From contig NC_088314.1 of NCBI RefSeq assembly GCF_910592395.1, positions 5,518,001 through 5,582,000 on the forward strand: 64,000 bases of DNA, written 5' to 3'. This document shows, one piece after another, positions 38,401 to 53,400 of this stretch. Every line of letters starts with the position of its first letter. Positions within the stretch are counted from its first letter, which is position 1. The position numbers and the translations under genes are program-made. The notes beneath the pieces are model-generated. The model did not search any database. It was not told the origin of the DNA and worked only from the letters and a program-made list of their open reading frames with translations. Source of the DNA: Lineus longissimus. Lineage: Eukaryota; Nemertea; Pilidiophora; Heteronemertea; Lineidae.

Positions 38401-41400
38401 TCCCACCTGCATGTTGTGCGAGCCTATAAGAGGACGCCATTCCGATATTCACTGCTCTGTCCGATACTGATTTGCATGAGATTGTCCTTAAGCTGCAATG
38501 CAAAATCCCTTGCATGTCCAGTGTACAATTAATACCTTTGCCTGCTATTCCAGCTCATCCATTTGTAATTCCCAATTTTTCTCTGATGACAAATTTTTCA
38601 TGAGCTCTGTCGTTACTGAAAAATTTATCACTGTTGCCTGACTAGAGGGATGTTTTGACCAGTTTCTTCAGTAGCCAACTGAATCAAAGGGGTCAAGAGG
38701 GGTATTGAGACCACAACCCCTTCCTCTCCAAGTTGAACTGTCACTCTGTTAGATTTCATGTTTGCATTACATGTTGATTGTTGTCTTTTAATGCTTGCCA
38801 GGACATCGTTTGAAAAGCTGGAGAGAGGTGTATCTATCCTATCAGCAAGGTTAAAGCATGATGTTTTTGAATGCTGCCATTTAATTTAGATTTGGTTCTT
38901 ATCTGTATTTTCATTTAAAACTTTTCAGATGCACAAATTCCCAAAGGAATTTTTTCTTTATCACTTCTTGGTACTATAATTTGTATAGATAGTTTTGTTG
39001 GCCCTGTTTGAGAAAAACCAGGCGGGGAAGGGTATTTTCCACTGTACTGTGTTCACAGTTTTACTCTTGGTGACTTTGTCTTTTATTTTGAACTTCTTAT
39101 TCCAAAATTAGAATGCCGGTAGTGATTATTGGTATCAATTAATTTCTGGGTGTGTTACTGTTAGGCGTGTTTTATTTTCTTGCTCGGATATTTTTTGTAG
39201 AATTTTTATCATATCTCAGTTTGGCTTACAAATACTTTGAAGGCGTTCAATTTTAAAAAGAAAACCTATGAAAAGTCATTGATAATCGAAAATAATCATC
39301 GATAAGTCTTGTTAGCATGGCTATAAAGAATGATCATTGGCTCCTCAGGATTAAGACATTTGCTCAGAAACATTTACCAATGCATTTGTAATAAACATGT
39401 CTCCTTGTTGTTTTCAGTGGTTTGGATTTCTCTAGTCCTTGGCACGAGGACTATCTCAACAATCGGCATTTCATCCGAGATAATCTCCACACTCTTCACC
39501 CAGCCATGCAGATCGTCCTGAACATGTGCCAGGAAACTCTTGGCAATTACCTGATGGTCGATTGTTCCACATTCAGGTGAGATTTGTATAGATATTCAGA
39601 AAACTCTCTGATCTAAGAGTAAACTTCCAACAAATGTCCAATTGTTCCAATTGTATTTGTAATATGTGTCCTCTTTCATGATGAGTATACAAATTATAAT
39701 CTTCGTACAGCTGATTTATTTTGCAATATTTACAGATCCCAGGGTGCTATCGAGTTTGAGAGCCTGCGCAACAATGTCATCTTAGATTGTGAAAAGATGG
39801 AGGAGAAACTCATGAGCACGTGGTTCCCGAAAGTCATCAATGTGTTCGCTGAAAAAAACACATTTGGGACCCTCAAGGCAGATAAAATGGATTCGTTCTA
39901 CAGCTGTGTGACGACCCTCATATCAAACCAGGTATGCTGTTACTCTTTGCCCCAAACTGTCACAGTTCTCTAAGATGTGGCATCCTATGTCAGAAAAAGG
40001 TATGCCGTCTCGCAGCAACACCTCTCTCTATGTCAACAGTTCTGGATGTGGGGGTAATGATCCAAAATTCTGAGATAGCTTGTCAAAATGTCTGCCATTA
40101 TTCAGTCTGTCTTGCCCTGTATGCCTTGAGAGCAAACTGGTTCTGTTACCATGAGAACAATTATGCATATGTTTCATTGTGGATCTTGTTTTTATGTTTC
40201 CAGCTGAAAGGCCTTCTAGTCCGCACCATGGAGAGCTGGGTGAACCTGTTCGATGAGAAAAACAAGGACAACCTCCCTATCCTGAAGATGGAACTCACCT
40301 TTGATGACCGAAGGATGCAGTTTTACCCTCCCTATGAAGACTTGGAGGAAGTCGTACTATTCGTCGTGAATCAGGTCACGAAGTCGATGCAGGCAGTGCC
40401 TACAGTTCAGTCTTGGCTGGCTGGCGGGAATACCACCGTCAACACTGATGTGAACGTAGCCCAGCATATCGTTGATGCCGCCACATTCAAATTGAAAGAA
40501 GCCTGTCAGAGAAATTTTGAAGAACCCCAACTGCACTTGCAGTCATTCAGTAAGTATAATGAAGCCAAATATTTAGAATTGAGATCATCTTTAGGATTCT
40601 ATTAAAATTGAAGAATCTTATTGAAGTTGGTTTTCAATTTCAATTTAGAATCATGCTTCACTGGGGCGATAAGTTTGAAGGACAATCTTTCCTGCTTTGT
40701 TTTGACAATTTTGGCAATTCAGTCGACCTTTTTTGGGTTGTTTCTATCTGTGAGTTTATTCTAGCTTGGAGGAGATTCGTCTAACTGTCTAAGCATCTAG
40801 TGGCAGTCTTTGATATCATGCCTCTTCTATTTCAGTGGACAGATATGACTACATTGTAAACGGAAAGGCAAAGTCCGAAATTGAGGCTTTCATGGAAGCA
40901 GAGCACACTTTTGATGAGTACTGTGAGGTGAGTTATTAATCTGTTAAAGATTCAGGACGAACTGGAGGGCTGCATGGCAAAACAACCTTAGTGACATGTT
41001 TTAGTGATGGCTATTCTGTCTCAAACTGACAATCTTAGACTATTCACTGAAAAGTGTGTTTTCTCCATAATTTCAGTACATTGAGAAGTTCCGTGCTCTT
41101 GCCAAGGAGATTCTCAGCTTACCAAGCATTGAACATTACGACATGATCCGACTCGACTGTGAGGATCTGAAGCGAGGTCTTGCTGAGGCATCCAGGGGTC
41201 TGGCTGAACTCTTGTTGAACCGAGTGGCTTCTGACCACAGGAATGAAAACAAAAGGTGAGGTGGTGTGGTGTGGTGCAGACGCCATCATACTAGATCTTT
41301 GATGAGCTTCTTTCTTGTGTTTTGGCATGAATGTGGTAAAATATCAGCGGTGTAGATATTGGAATGTTTGAGCTTCACTATCTGAGAAGTGTTTTCCAGA

Positions 41401-44400
41401 TCAGTGAGTCAGAAGCCTCTTGTGTTGAAACATGTTGTTTATATTGCATTCAACAATGGGAGCTTGTAGTAAGCTTACAGATCCTACAGAGATATCATGC
41501 TGACAATATATTCCATCTACTCCTATATCATTTTGTCGGTGACTAATCATTTGAATAATGTTTCAGTATTTGCCATGAGTTCCACAACATCAAGGAACGT
41601 GCATTGAAGACGCCTGAAACCAGTGAAGAACTGATGGAGATGACGGCGTTCGTCGAGCACTCCAGGAGTACTGGAATGATCAAACTGAATGAGAGGATTA
41701 GTGAGTCCCAGAAACGCCTCCAATATCTCCTGGATGTATACTTCTTCTCTGATGAAGACATTGGACTGAACTCAGAAGTTATGACTTGGCCGCAGAATAT
41801 CAATCCTGTGTTCGATTTGAATGATGAGGTAAGATCTTGGGATTACACTTTTAAGAAGCGCTCAAAGCATGCAGACGATGAATACTCCATTTTGATTCTA
41901 AATGCCTTGATTGAATGGAAGGCAAATATTGCCTCATTGAAGAATGCTTCCGAGGCCAAATTCAGATTCAGAACGACAGGGAGTGCCAAAATTCAGGTGA
42001 TTTTACATCGATTTGTCCTTGTTTTCAGCTTGTTGAGAGTTCCAAACAGAAGGGTGAGCGTGACATGTTGGAGCGCAAGGAGAAGGTGATGCTGGAGTTG
42101 AACAAGCTGGTCGAGAGGGTGGACGAGTTCAACGACTATGGTGAGCTCGACATGATGACGCAATACGTCCAGGATGTCAAGCAGGTACAGAAGAGGCTAC
42201 AGGACGCACAGGAGAGCATTAGTTGGATCAACAAGGTTTGTAGGGTTCCATTTATACATTGAAGTCTGTTATTAGTTTGTGGTTCAGATTTCAGAAGCTT
42301 TCATCTTCATGAACATGTCTACTTCTTCTTCTGAGGCAAACTTTCAGTTGCTCTTATTTGACCCAAATATAACATAACTGACTATAACTTAAAACTTCAC
42401 AATGATATCACACAGCAGTTGTGATGTCAGGACTGTGCCTATATCTCTTCTCTTTGATTTACATTTTCCAGGAGGAAGTGCTATATAAGTACCCGATCGG
42501 TAACTTCCCAGAGGTTGAACAAATCACTTCAGCAGTGGAACCATTCCAGCGACTCTTCCTTGTTGTTGTCAAGTGGCAAAAAGCGGAGAAAAAATGGATG
42601 GACGGCGCTTTCCTTGGATTAGATTCTCAGGCCATTGAGGCAGAAGTTGATGAATACTGGCGAGAATTGTACAAAATTCAGAAAATCTTTAACAACAAGT
42701 TCAAGAAACTGATGTTGGAGAAAGAAGAGAAGGACAGGGAAAAGAAGAAGAAGCGGCGTCAGATGGAAGATGCGGGGGAAGAGGTTGGCAAGGACGAGGA
42801 TGATGTGATCCAGACTCCAGCATCACTCACTGTCTGTAACCAGGTCCAGGATGGTATCAAGGATTTCAAGGTAACAGAACTTTTTCTGTCTATAGTGTGT
42901 GACTTAACTTATCTCTAAACTACTAGCGGAGATAGCCACTAACTTTGAGTCGAATGACCATAGCTCTTGACCACAAATGTGCTGTTAAATGTGGTCTGGT
43001 TAAGTTCATGCCGACTCAACACTTTCTTTCCTTCACTTAGGAATTCATCCCTGTGATTGGGACCATGTGTAACCCTGGGATGCGGACTCGTCACTGGTCG
43101 AAGATGTCTGACATTGCTGGATTTGACCTCACTCCAGACAGCGGGAGCACACTCAGAAAAGTGCTCAAGCTCAACCTTGATCCATTCATGGAACAGTTTG
43201 ATAGCATCAGTGCAGCAGCGTCCAAGGTAACCATTTATTTAAAGTTTTCTCCAGAAAGAACTTGGTACTTGGTACTTGGTACTACTGATGACAATCTATC
43301 GAAGGAAAGGATTTGAATGATATGAAAAACCTTTGACTTTTGGACTTCATTCATCAACCTACATCTGAATTCTGCAGCTGTACGTCTGAAAGAAGTCTAA
43401 TTTAAAGCTGAACATTAGCTAGGACATTATAAGGTATATTCAAATATTGTGCCACCTGTAATGTGATGTAGGAGGAAACTGGAGACCCAAGAAGAAGCAT
43501 GATCTGTGCAAGGGAGTTTTTTTAGGGCCACATCCAACATTTTCTGAATTGTTTTAGGAATTCTCCCTTGAGAAGGCCATGAATAAGATGATGGAAGACT
43601 GGGAACAGATCATCTTCAACACAATCATGTACAGAGATACGGGAGTCTCCATCCTGGCTTCCGTGGACGATGTCCAGACAACACTCGATGATCAGATTGT
43701 CAAGACGCAGACGATGAGAGGCTCGCCATTCATCAAACCATTTGAAAAAGAAATCAAGGTACGTTATGTAGTTGCAGTGGCATCTTGACTTCAGTCAAAG
43801 AAGATCAGGATATCGGCTTGGATTTAATTGATACTCGTCTAGCTGGAGGACTTCCCAAAATACTCTAAAATTTCACTTCTCACTTCCAACCATCTTTTCC
43901 AGGAATGGGAAGAGCGTTTGCTCCGCATTCAGGACACTATCGACGAGTGGCTGAAGGTGCAAGCCCAGTGGCTCTACCTTGAGCCCATCTTCTCCTCGGA
44001 GGACATCATGCAACAGATGCCAGAGGAGGGACGCCTCTTCATGACAGTCGATAGAAACTGGAAGGACATCATGAAGCATGTTGTCAAGGATCCGAAGGTC
44101 CTGGTCGCCACCAACCTGCCAGGGTTGTATGAGAAGCTTCTGGACAGTAACGGACTCCTGGACAAAATCAACAAGGGGCTCAATGCGTACTTGGAGAAGA
44201 AACGTCTCTTCTTCCCAAGGTAAGTCCTGGCCCTTTCAAATCTGTATCGTATCTGATTCATCAAATTGTTTGAGTTCGGTGTGGCATCGTTGTGAGAGGT
44301 TGAACATGTTTCACCCTTTCAGACCAGTGACCTTATCTATATCCAAACCTTATCTATATTTCAGATTCTTCTTCTTATCCAACGATGAAATGTTGGAGAT

Positions 44401-47400
44401 TCTCTCGGAGACCAAAGACCCGACTAGAGTTCAGCCACATTTGAAAAAATGCTTTGAGGGTATCGCGAAACTTGAATTTGATTCCAAGCTTGACATCCAT
44501 GCTATGTTCAGCAGTGAAGGAGAGAAAGTTGAGATGAGCCAGGTGATCTCCACGTCGGAGGCGAGAGGGGCTGTGGAGAAGTGGCTGCTGCAGGTCCAAG
44601 ATATCATGTTGATGTCTGTCCGAGATGTTGTCGAGAAATCACGAGACGTAAGTTTGTCCTAGACATCAATTTCCCTCATTTGAAAGATACTTGGTACCTT
44701 CCTTGTTGTATTGTAAGAGGGAATGCAGAAGAAAATGTGCCACTAGTCAGATTTGAACAAATTTTCATTTGATTCGCGTTTTCTTAACTATCATCTAGGC
44801 ATACGCAATGGAAGCAAGAGAGGTGTGGGTACGAGATTGGCCTGGCCAGGTTGTACTCTGCGTGTCACAGATGTACTGGACGGAGGAAATCCATGAGGCC
44901 ATTCGGATAGGTGGTGCCCAAGGTCTGAAGGATTACTACACCAAACTGAATGATCAACTCATGGACATTGTTGCACTTGTTAGAGGCAAGCTGACGAAAC
45001 AGCAGCGTATCACCCTTGGAGCATTGGTGGTAATTGATGTCCACTCGCGAGATGTTACTCTGGATATGGCCGACAAGGGCGTATCAAGTGAGAACGATTT
45101 CCAGTGGTTGGCCCAGCTGCGATATTATTGGGAAGACGCTACTTGCAGAGTGAGGCTGACCAATGCGACCGTCAAATACGCATACGAATATCTGGGTAAC
45201 ACCCCACGGTAAGATATTTCAGCGTGTTTGAGAATGTTGTGATATAATGAATATGCCGTCTGCTTTCTTGAAACTTGTCATTTTCGGTATACTTCAAAAT
45301 TTCTAGTACTGGCTGACGAGAGACTTGAAGCCACTGTAGATTAGGTCTTTCCCCTGTGAAAATCTGTTGAAAATGTTGAGCTATTGTCATTTGACAACTT
45401 CATACCCAGATATCTCTTCTTGAAAACACCACTTGCAGTTGGGTTCCTGTCATTGTGATCTCAGACCTCCCTTTATTTTTTCTTCCAGCCTTGTCATCAC
45501 TCCACTGACTGATCGTTGCTACCGTACCCTGATTGGTGCCTTCCATTTGAATCTGAACGGTGCCCCTGAAGGTCCTGCTGGAACTGGCAAGACCGAGACA
45601 ACCAAGGATTTGGCCAAAGCACTGGCTGTTCAGTGTGTGGTCTTCAACTGCTCTGATGGTCTGGATTACATTGCTATGGGAAAGGTGAGTAAAAGAGCCC
45701 AGAAGTTGGTTGTATTTCATGGGAAATAGTGTGAATTTGGTTGTGTTTCATGGGGAAGGGGATGTGAATCTGTGTTCTGCACAGAGGGAAGGAAAAAATC
45801 TACACACTTGTTCTCATAAACTATAGAGTGCATTGTGTATTTAAAGTTTGTGCTATCAAAAGGTTTTCTGTTAATCTAGTAGGCACCCTGACTGTATGTA
45901 CATGTACACTCTTTTCATTTTCAGTTCTTCAAAGGTTTAGCCTCTGCTGGTGCCTGGGCCTGCTTTGACGAGTTCAACCGTATTGAGTTGGAAGTGTTGT
46001 CAGTGGTCGCACAGCAGATTCTCTGCATTATCCGAGCTGTTCAGGGCAAGGTTGAGTACTTCGATTTTGAGGGAACGCAACTGAAACTGAACGACAACTG
46101 CTACGTTTGCATCACAATGAACCCTGGTTACGCTGGACGATCAGAACTCCCTGATAACTTGAAGGTTCTCTTCCGTACAGTCGCCATGATGGTGCCGGAC
46201 TACGCCATGATTGGCGAGATCTCGCTCTACTCCTTTGGTTTCACCGACGCCAGGAACTTGGCTGTGAAAATCGTCACGACCTACCGTCTTTGCTCAGAGC
46301 AGCTGTCGTCGCAGTTTCACTACGATTATGGAATGAGGGCCGTGAAAGCTGTCCTGTCTGCAGCCGGAAATCTGAAATTGAAATTCCCTGATGATGATGA
46401 AAATATTCTGGTAAGTCTATGATAATATAGCTGAGCAAAGTCTGAATCACTGTGCATAACTGGCACTAAAAAGCAACTGCATTGATAAGTGCTCGTCTGG
46501 TGCGAAATTCACCGTATTTTACCTTCTTTTCAGCTGTTGCGCTCCATCATGGATGTCAACTTGCCGAAGTTTTTGTCGCACGACATCCCGCTGTTCCAGG
46601 GCATCATCTCCGATCTGTTCCCCGGCATCGACCTCCCGGAGGCTGACTACAAGGTCTTCTTGGATGCAGTCAAGAGGATTATTGAGAAACACAATCTCCA
46701 AGCTGTTGATTTCTTCCTGGAGAAAGTCATTCAGACGTATGAGATGTTGATAGTCCGTCACGGGTAAGTTTTTTTCTTCAGCATTGAAGTCAAAACAAAC
46801 ATTATCAGAATAAACAAAAAAGTTAGCCTCACCGATGTTTATCTTTACTAAATCTGTCCAAATGGCATTTCTGGTGACAGGCTTCATCTGCGTTGGGTTC
46901 CCAAAGCAGTATGAAGATGTCTTCTAGCTAACTACAAGGTGCTAAAGTGACAACCTGACAGTTTGTTGTTTGAGTGTACCTATGTCATGTGTGTGAAACA
47001 TGCGTAGAGGAGGCTAAGCATGCAAGGTAAATGAAGTTGGAAAAGCTGTTTAAGGACAAGGGGGTGTTTGAGCAATAGCGTGATGTTTTCAAAACCATTC
47101 CTTTGCCTTTAGCTTCATGTTGGTGGGAGAGCCATTCGGTAGCAAGACGAGCGTGATCCACGTCCTGGCCGAGGCCATGACCTTGCTGAATGAGGAAGGT
47201 CATGATGAAGAATATGAGAAGGTCTTGTACAAGACGATCAACCCGAAGGCCATCACAATGGGACAACTGTTTGGTCAGTTTGACCCTGTCTCCCATGAGG
47301 TAAGTTGCTGGTGGTCTCTCCTCAAGTCTGATTCCGAATAGACAAATCCCAAGACATGGAATATCTTTTTGCCAGTTAATAGTTAGTACACTATAAAGGC

Positions 47401-50400
47401 AACTTCACTTCATGGACTACCACTCCATTCCTGGCATTGATCGATTTCATGACACTACCTATATCTTGGTTAATATCATAAACGAGCACTTGATGAAAGC
47501 ATAAAACTTAGCTGTAGTCTTGAGATCTAAATGTTCATTTTCATTCCCTCTGTGTACTGTCTTTTACGAATCATTTGATTTGAGAACATATTGTGCTATC
47601 ATTCTAATCTGTCCAAAACATTGGTCCTCTGAACCTAGTCAGTTTCTTTTGCTACTTCAGTTGAACACCCCATAGTTTTCACTTGTCACATTCCCTGAAG
47701 CTATGACGTTATCTTTAAACATCTGTCCAAATTTTTATTAATCTTAATCTGGAACCTGACAGACAAGATCAACTTCTGTATGTATAAACACAAGTCACAG
47801 AAAACTCTCACATTTATTCTTCCAAATTATCATTTCACAGATGAATTTGTTTTTATCCCATACATTCACAGTCAAACCCTCAGAGATTGCCAAAAGAATG
47901 TTTGCTGTGAAATACGTCAACCAACAGTCATTGCTCTAAATCAATAATCTGCATGAATAAAGAATGAGTAGATTAGAAAATGTGAAATTTGATGCAGCTG
48001 CATGTTTTAAGAATTTGCATGCATTTTGAACACTTTATGAAAAGTCTCACAAGTTTGCATTTACCCTCATAGTGTAGAAATTGGTTGCATGGATTTGCAA
48101 AGTACATTTGTTTTACCAGTGATTACCTTTCCTGCAAGATAAGGTGTTGCTCCATTGCGGTGACATTGACACTGCAGGCTTCCACATCGGTTTCCAATTT
48201 GGCACACAGAGTTACTGAAACATCCCTCTTCAAGTCAAGACTAAGAATATCAACACACAAAATATTTGAACTACTGATTACCATACATACTATCTTTCAC
48301 TCAAAACTATTTATCGCATTTTCAGTGGACTGATGGTATCGTGGCCAACACTTTCCGTGAGATGGCCTCAAACGACACTCCTGACAGAAAATGGGTAATT
48401 TTTGACGGGCCAATCGACACCCTCTGGATCGAGAGCATGAACACTGTCTTGGACGACAACAAGAAATTGTGTCTGATGAGCGGTGAGATCATCCAGATGT
48501 CGAATGTCATGAGTTTGCTGTTCGAGACCATGGATCTCTCACAAGCTTCGGTAAGGTTTTTCCCAAGGTTTTGGTCGGCCCGCCAGGTCTTGATTAGACA
48601 ACCAAGGCCTACCAGCTCAGTATCAATTTCCTCATTGAGTCATGTCTTTGCTCTTGAATTGGCAGGCACACCTTCAAAAGGTCGACATTGTTGATAATCA
48701 TTTTCATGAAACATTTGTGGCTTCTAGAGGTCTCTTGTTGAGTGAAGTTTTTCTTCTCGGCCGAATTGATTTCAAATATTGCATTGTGAGATATTCAGAT
48801 GATTGTTTCTGTATGAGCATTTGTTTATTTCAGCCTGCCACTGTCAGCAGATGTGGTATGATCTACTTGGAGCCTACCACGCTCGGCTGGCGACCAATCC
48901 TCAAATCATGGCTGGCGACGCTCCCTGAAATCCTCCTGAAGGAAACTGATGACCTTATCCCGGAACTGTTCGAGTGGATTGTTGATCCAGCCCTTGATTT
49001 CGTCCGCAAGAACTGCAAGGTAAGAATGAAAGGATTTTATCAAAAATTTGGATATATATCTAAATCTTAATTATACAAGGTATCTTAAAACTCACATATT
49101 CAGAGCATAATGTAAGAATGTTACCCCTATATCTAGGTGATGTATTTTGAGGACTGATTTGGGATATTGCAGTGGTGAAGTGTCGAGGGTGCATACCTGT
49201 CTTGGAAAATCTTCTCACTCCTCAGCCAAAATTATATAGAAAAAGTCAACCATCCCATTTACTCTGATCTTCCTCTAAGTATTTCCCACCTCTCCTCTTG
49301 ATCTAACATGCTTCCATCTCAAACTGTCTTGTGTCTGTCTGCCGCCTTTAAATCAACAGAGGTGCCTCCAGGTGAGTTCAAATTGCATGTCCCTGCATGA
49401 TCGTATTCTTTTTTATTCAATTCTCACATTCACATAAGTGTATTGTGATTGACAACTACATAAGAAACCATTCAATTGTACATTTCAATGAAATGATCCA
49501 ATTTCGTGTTTTAGGAATATGTACCGTACAGTCTGACAAACTTGGTGACATCACTGATGAAGCTAGTTGAGATGCAGATGAGGGATGCATGTGCTGCTGA
49601 AGATGCCAAAGAGAATAGACATCTAAGAACATGGGCAATGGTGAGTGTATGATTATGCTTGACACTTCATGAATAAACAGGACAGCCAATCAGCAGTCCA
49701 TATCAGACAGCCAATCAGCTGTTCATATCGGACAGCCTCACGTGTTTTATCCAAAGATTAATGCTGTTATTCATTTTGAAGAGAAGATATTCATTTCCTC
49801 CGTTAAAGTATTACCAACATTTTCTGTTATGCAGAGTGCGTTCTTCTTTGCTGTGCCATGGTCCATTGGTGCACTGATTGACAGTGATGGACGAGCCAAG
49901 TTTGATCAGTTCTTGAAGGAGATTCTGTCATTGAAGTCAGAGAAGTTCCCTCCACCAAAGGCCCTCGGCAAGATTGAAGTGCCGTTGCCGGAGACCGGGA
50001 TGTTGTATGACTATGTGTATGAGGTAAGAGTAATATCTCATTTTTAGTGTTGGAATTATCAGCTTTGGTGAAAACTGCTTGCAGGGATGCTGACTCTGTA
50101 AGAGATCCAAGAATTTCTGCAATTCCAACAAGAGTTTTGGATTGATTTGTTTACTAATTTCAAGTTTTCCTTGCAGCAAAAGGCGCGTGGTCTGTGGAAA
50201 CACTGGAACGACACTATCCGGGGACAGGACCGATTCGCCGTTGGGGTCAAGATTCGAGATATCCTTGTCCCAACCATGGACACTGCTCGCTACACGCACT
50301 TGATGGAGCTGTGTACTGAGAAGAACTAGTAAGCTCACTTTGATTTATCCCAATACCTGAGGAAGATTTCGATTCTTGGATAGTCAGTACAAACACAGAT

Positions 50401-53400
50401 CAAATGTGTAGATTCAACAGGTTTATTTAGAGCTCTTTTCAAGCATGACTTGTGACTGACTTGGTCCCTCGTCAGCCACAACACAAACTCTCTGCCTTTT
50501 TCTGTCAGGCTGACTCCAGTGCTTCATCACCTGTCAATCGTTTCTTTTCTATTTCAGCCCACTGCTGTTCGTTGGCCCCACTGGAACTGGCAAGAGTGCC
50601 TACGTCCAAGACAAGATGATGCACCATCTATCCAAGGAGAAATACTTGCCCGCATTTGTGAACTTCTCTGCTCAAACTAGCGCCAATCAGACACAGGTTA
50701 GTCGGACAGTGAATGAGTTGCCTTTTATTTGGTTTGGTTGCATGCCACTCCAGTTTTGCACCAACAGTCTTGTGAGTATTGCAAACCAGTAAAATGACCT
50801 TGCCTAGGTCACATGCAATTCATCAGTGACTGGTCTCGAACTTACGATGATTGGATGGTGCACCTCTTTTAGGAAGCCTGTTCATTTTCTTCCAACCACA
50901 GTACACATTTTTCATGAAATTTTCAACTTATTTTCAGTTTATCATCATGTCAAAGTTGGATAAGAGGAGGAAGGGTGTCTATGGTCCACAGATGGGCAAG
51001 AAAGCTGTCATCTTCGTTGATGACATGAACATGCCTGCCCGAGAAATCTATGGTGCGCAACCCCCCATTGAATTGCTGCGACAATACTTCGATCATGGGA
51101 ACTGGTAAGTGAAGCTTTCGTTTCAGAATTTTCAAATATATCTCCAATAATCATGATAGTGATAACTTTGGTATTGATGTACATTGTGAGGAAAATTGGG
51201 AGTACCTTTAGAACTTGTACATTGTAAGCTATGTTGAAGTCAAAAGTCAGTATTTTCAGTTCCAAGATGCGTTCCACAGTTCTTTCCTTGTCATTGTTGT
51301 TGATTAACTACGGTACTCATCATGATGTTTGTCATCCAGGTATGATCTGAAGGACACCTCTAAGATCACCCTTCAAGACATCCAAATACTGGCAGCCATG
51401 GGTCCCCCTGGTGGTGGACGTAATCACGTGACACCACGATTCCTCAGACATTTCAACATCATCGGCATCACACCATTCAACGATGAAACAATGACCAAGA
51501 TCTTCAGTACTCTTATGACAACATATTTCAAGGTGAGTCAGAAAAATCTCCAACAAATCCAGTGGCGGATCCAGAAATTTGGGAAAGGGGGCTGCAACCC
51601 CACCCAGAGAGCACCAAAGTACGATATTGGAAATTAGTGATGTCTGAGGACCTTCCCCCAGAAAATTTTTGTAGAAATGTTTCAAAACTATAGTTTTGCG
51701 GATGATAACCTTTCAAAATTGCAAAATTGTGCTTTCAGAGTGAGGAATTTTCTCCAGATTTTTACACAGTGGGCACCCAGATTGTCCAGGCTACATTAGA
51801 TGTCTACAAGAAGTCTATGGAGACGCTCCTCCCCACACCTGCCAAGTCGCATTACGTCTTCAACTTGCGTGATTTCTCCCGCGTGATCCTTGGCTGTTGC
51901 CTGATCAAGAAAGCCCAGGTGGAGACGAAGAAAGTCTTCTCGAGACTGTGGGTGCATGAGGTGATGCGAGTATTCTATGATCGTCTCATCGATGATAAAG
52001 ACCAGGAGTGGCTTTTCAAGTAGGTATTTAGGGTGACTCAAATTCCATGCATCATCAAAGATTGACCGATTCCAAAAGTTTGCCTCTGCAGTGTCCACGT
52101 GTGAACAAACATTGCTAATATTGACTGATAGTACAAGGAGCCTCATGGCCTAGTGGTTTACACTGCTGGCCACCACACAATAGGGCCCGGGTTCGATCCC
52201 GGGAAGAACCCATGATCGTATGTCTGGATGAACCGGCGTGGCTTTCAAGGAACTAAAATTCCTGGTTCTTCACAGTCCTTCGAATGAGACTCAAAACCGA
52301 GGTTCCTTGTACCTGGTGTCTATGCCAGGGCAAGCTAAGACCCCACCAAGTGAGAAACATGAGTAGCTTGCGTGGACTCTATCTCTCTCGCCAAAGTCGG
52401 ACCACTAGGCCAATAAACCCAATTGGCGCCTAACCGTAGTGGCACGCAGGATACGCTCATCCCGCCTTGGAGGAGGATTACTCCTAGGAGAATGACCCCT
52501 CCAAGTGCAGAGCGAACGCTGAAGAAGAAGAAGAAGAAGAAGAAGAAGACTGATAGTATGTTTTTTCTCTGTTATACAAACTTTGTTGTCATTTTAGGTT
52601 GATCAAAGAATGTGTGAAGGAACACTTCAAGGACGGCTTTGATGGCCTCTTCGAACATCTTGCCCCTGAAGGCTCGGGAAAGGTATGTCACAGCCAATGA
52701 AACGCAAAGCTTTCAAATCATACTTGTCAAATTGAGATATCTTACTTGTCGTTATTCCTACATGTTACCTAAAAGGAAACAGACTAACCTTTGTGTGATT
52801 TCTTCGGGCCCAGGATATGCTATATTTGACCGTCAAGTTGCTATACTTTTGAGTCCATTCAACTTGACCTACATGTAACTTGACTTGACAGTTCAAAGCA
52901 TTCCTTAACAGAAAACCTTTATTTGATGATATCAAATAATGTGCCTCTTTTTCATTTCTCCAGCTTCCCAAAGTAAGTTCTCTGAACTGAAATCGTAACT
53001 TCCTCTTTAATTTTAGCTTAAGTCCTAATTTATTTCACCTTTTGTCGATACATTTCTGTATCTTCAGTGTATATCCTGCTAATATTCTCAGCATCTTACC
53101 ATCCGTGCAGATAAATGGTGACGACCATACCTCAGGCTTTCAAGATTTTTCTAATGCTTTGATCCTGTTCCTTGACTGAAGGCTTTATTATGCTCTGTAA
53201 AACAGAATGGCTTTTTGTAAAGTTACTGCTTGGCTCATGATGATAATCTGTGTAGGTAGCTATTTTGCGCCTCTGGCAGTCAGAGTGGTGCAACGGAAAC
53301 ATTGGCACCTGTCTCCTCCAAGGCCCTGGGTTCGATTATCGGGCCTACCTTTCATCTTATTGGTTGTCCAAGACTGGTAGAATGTTGGTTGTATGATACA

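Noticed and set aside
41829-42028. Apparent coding continuation past exon 41567-41828
   Set aside because: The open frame runs through a 200-nt intron with good gtaaga and gttttcag sites, and the dynein homology resumes only after 42028.
49681-49738. Two ~28-bp copies of a gacagccaatcagc segment containing CCAAT
   Set aside because: A small local duplication inside a dynein intron; no reason to see a promoter there.
51555-51660. ccagtggcggatccagaaatttggg segment resembling a dispersed repeat end, with similar pieces near 3080 and 62840
   Set aside because: Only short similarity; no terminal repeats or target duplications could be defined.
52134-52210. Possible tRNA gene
   Set aside because: Boxes A and B are good, but the element is flanked by a target duplication and continues into a SINE body with a GAA tail.
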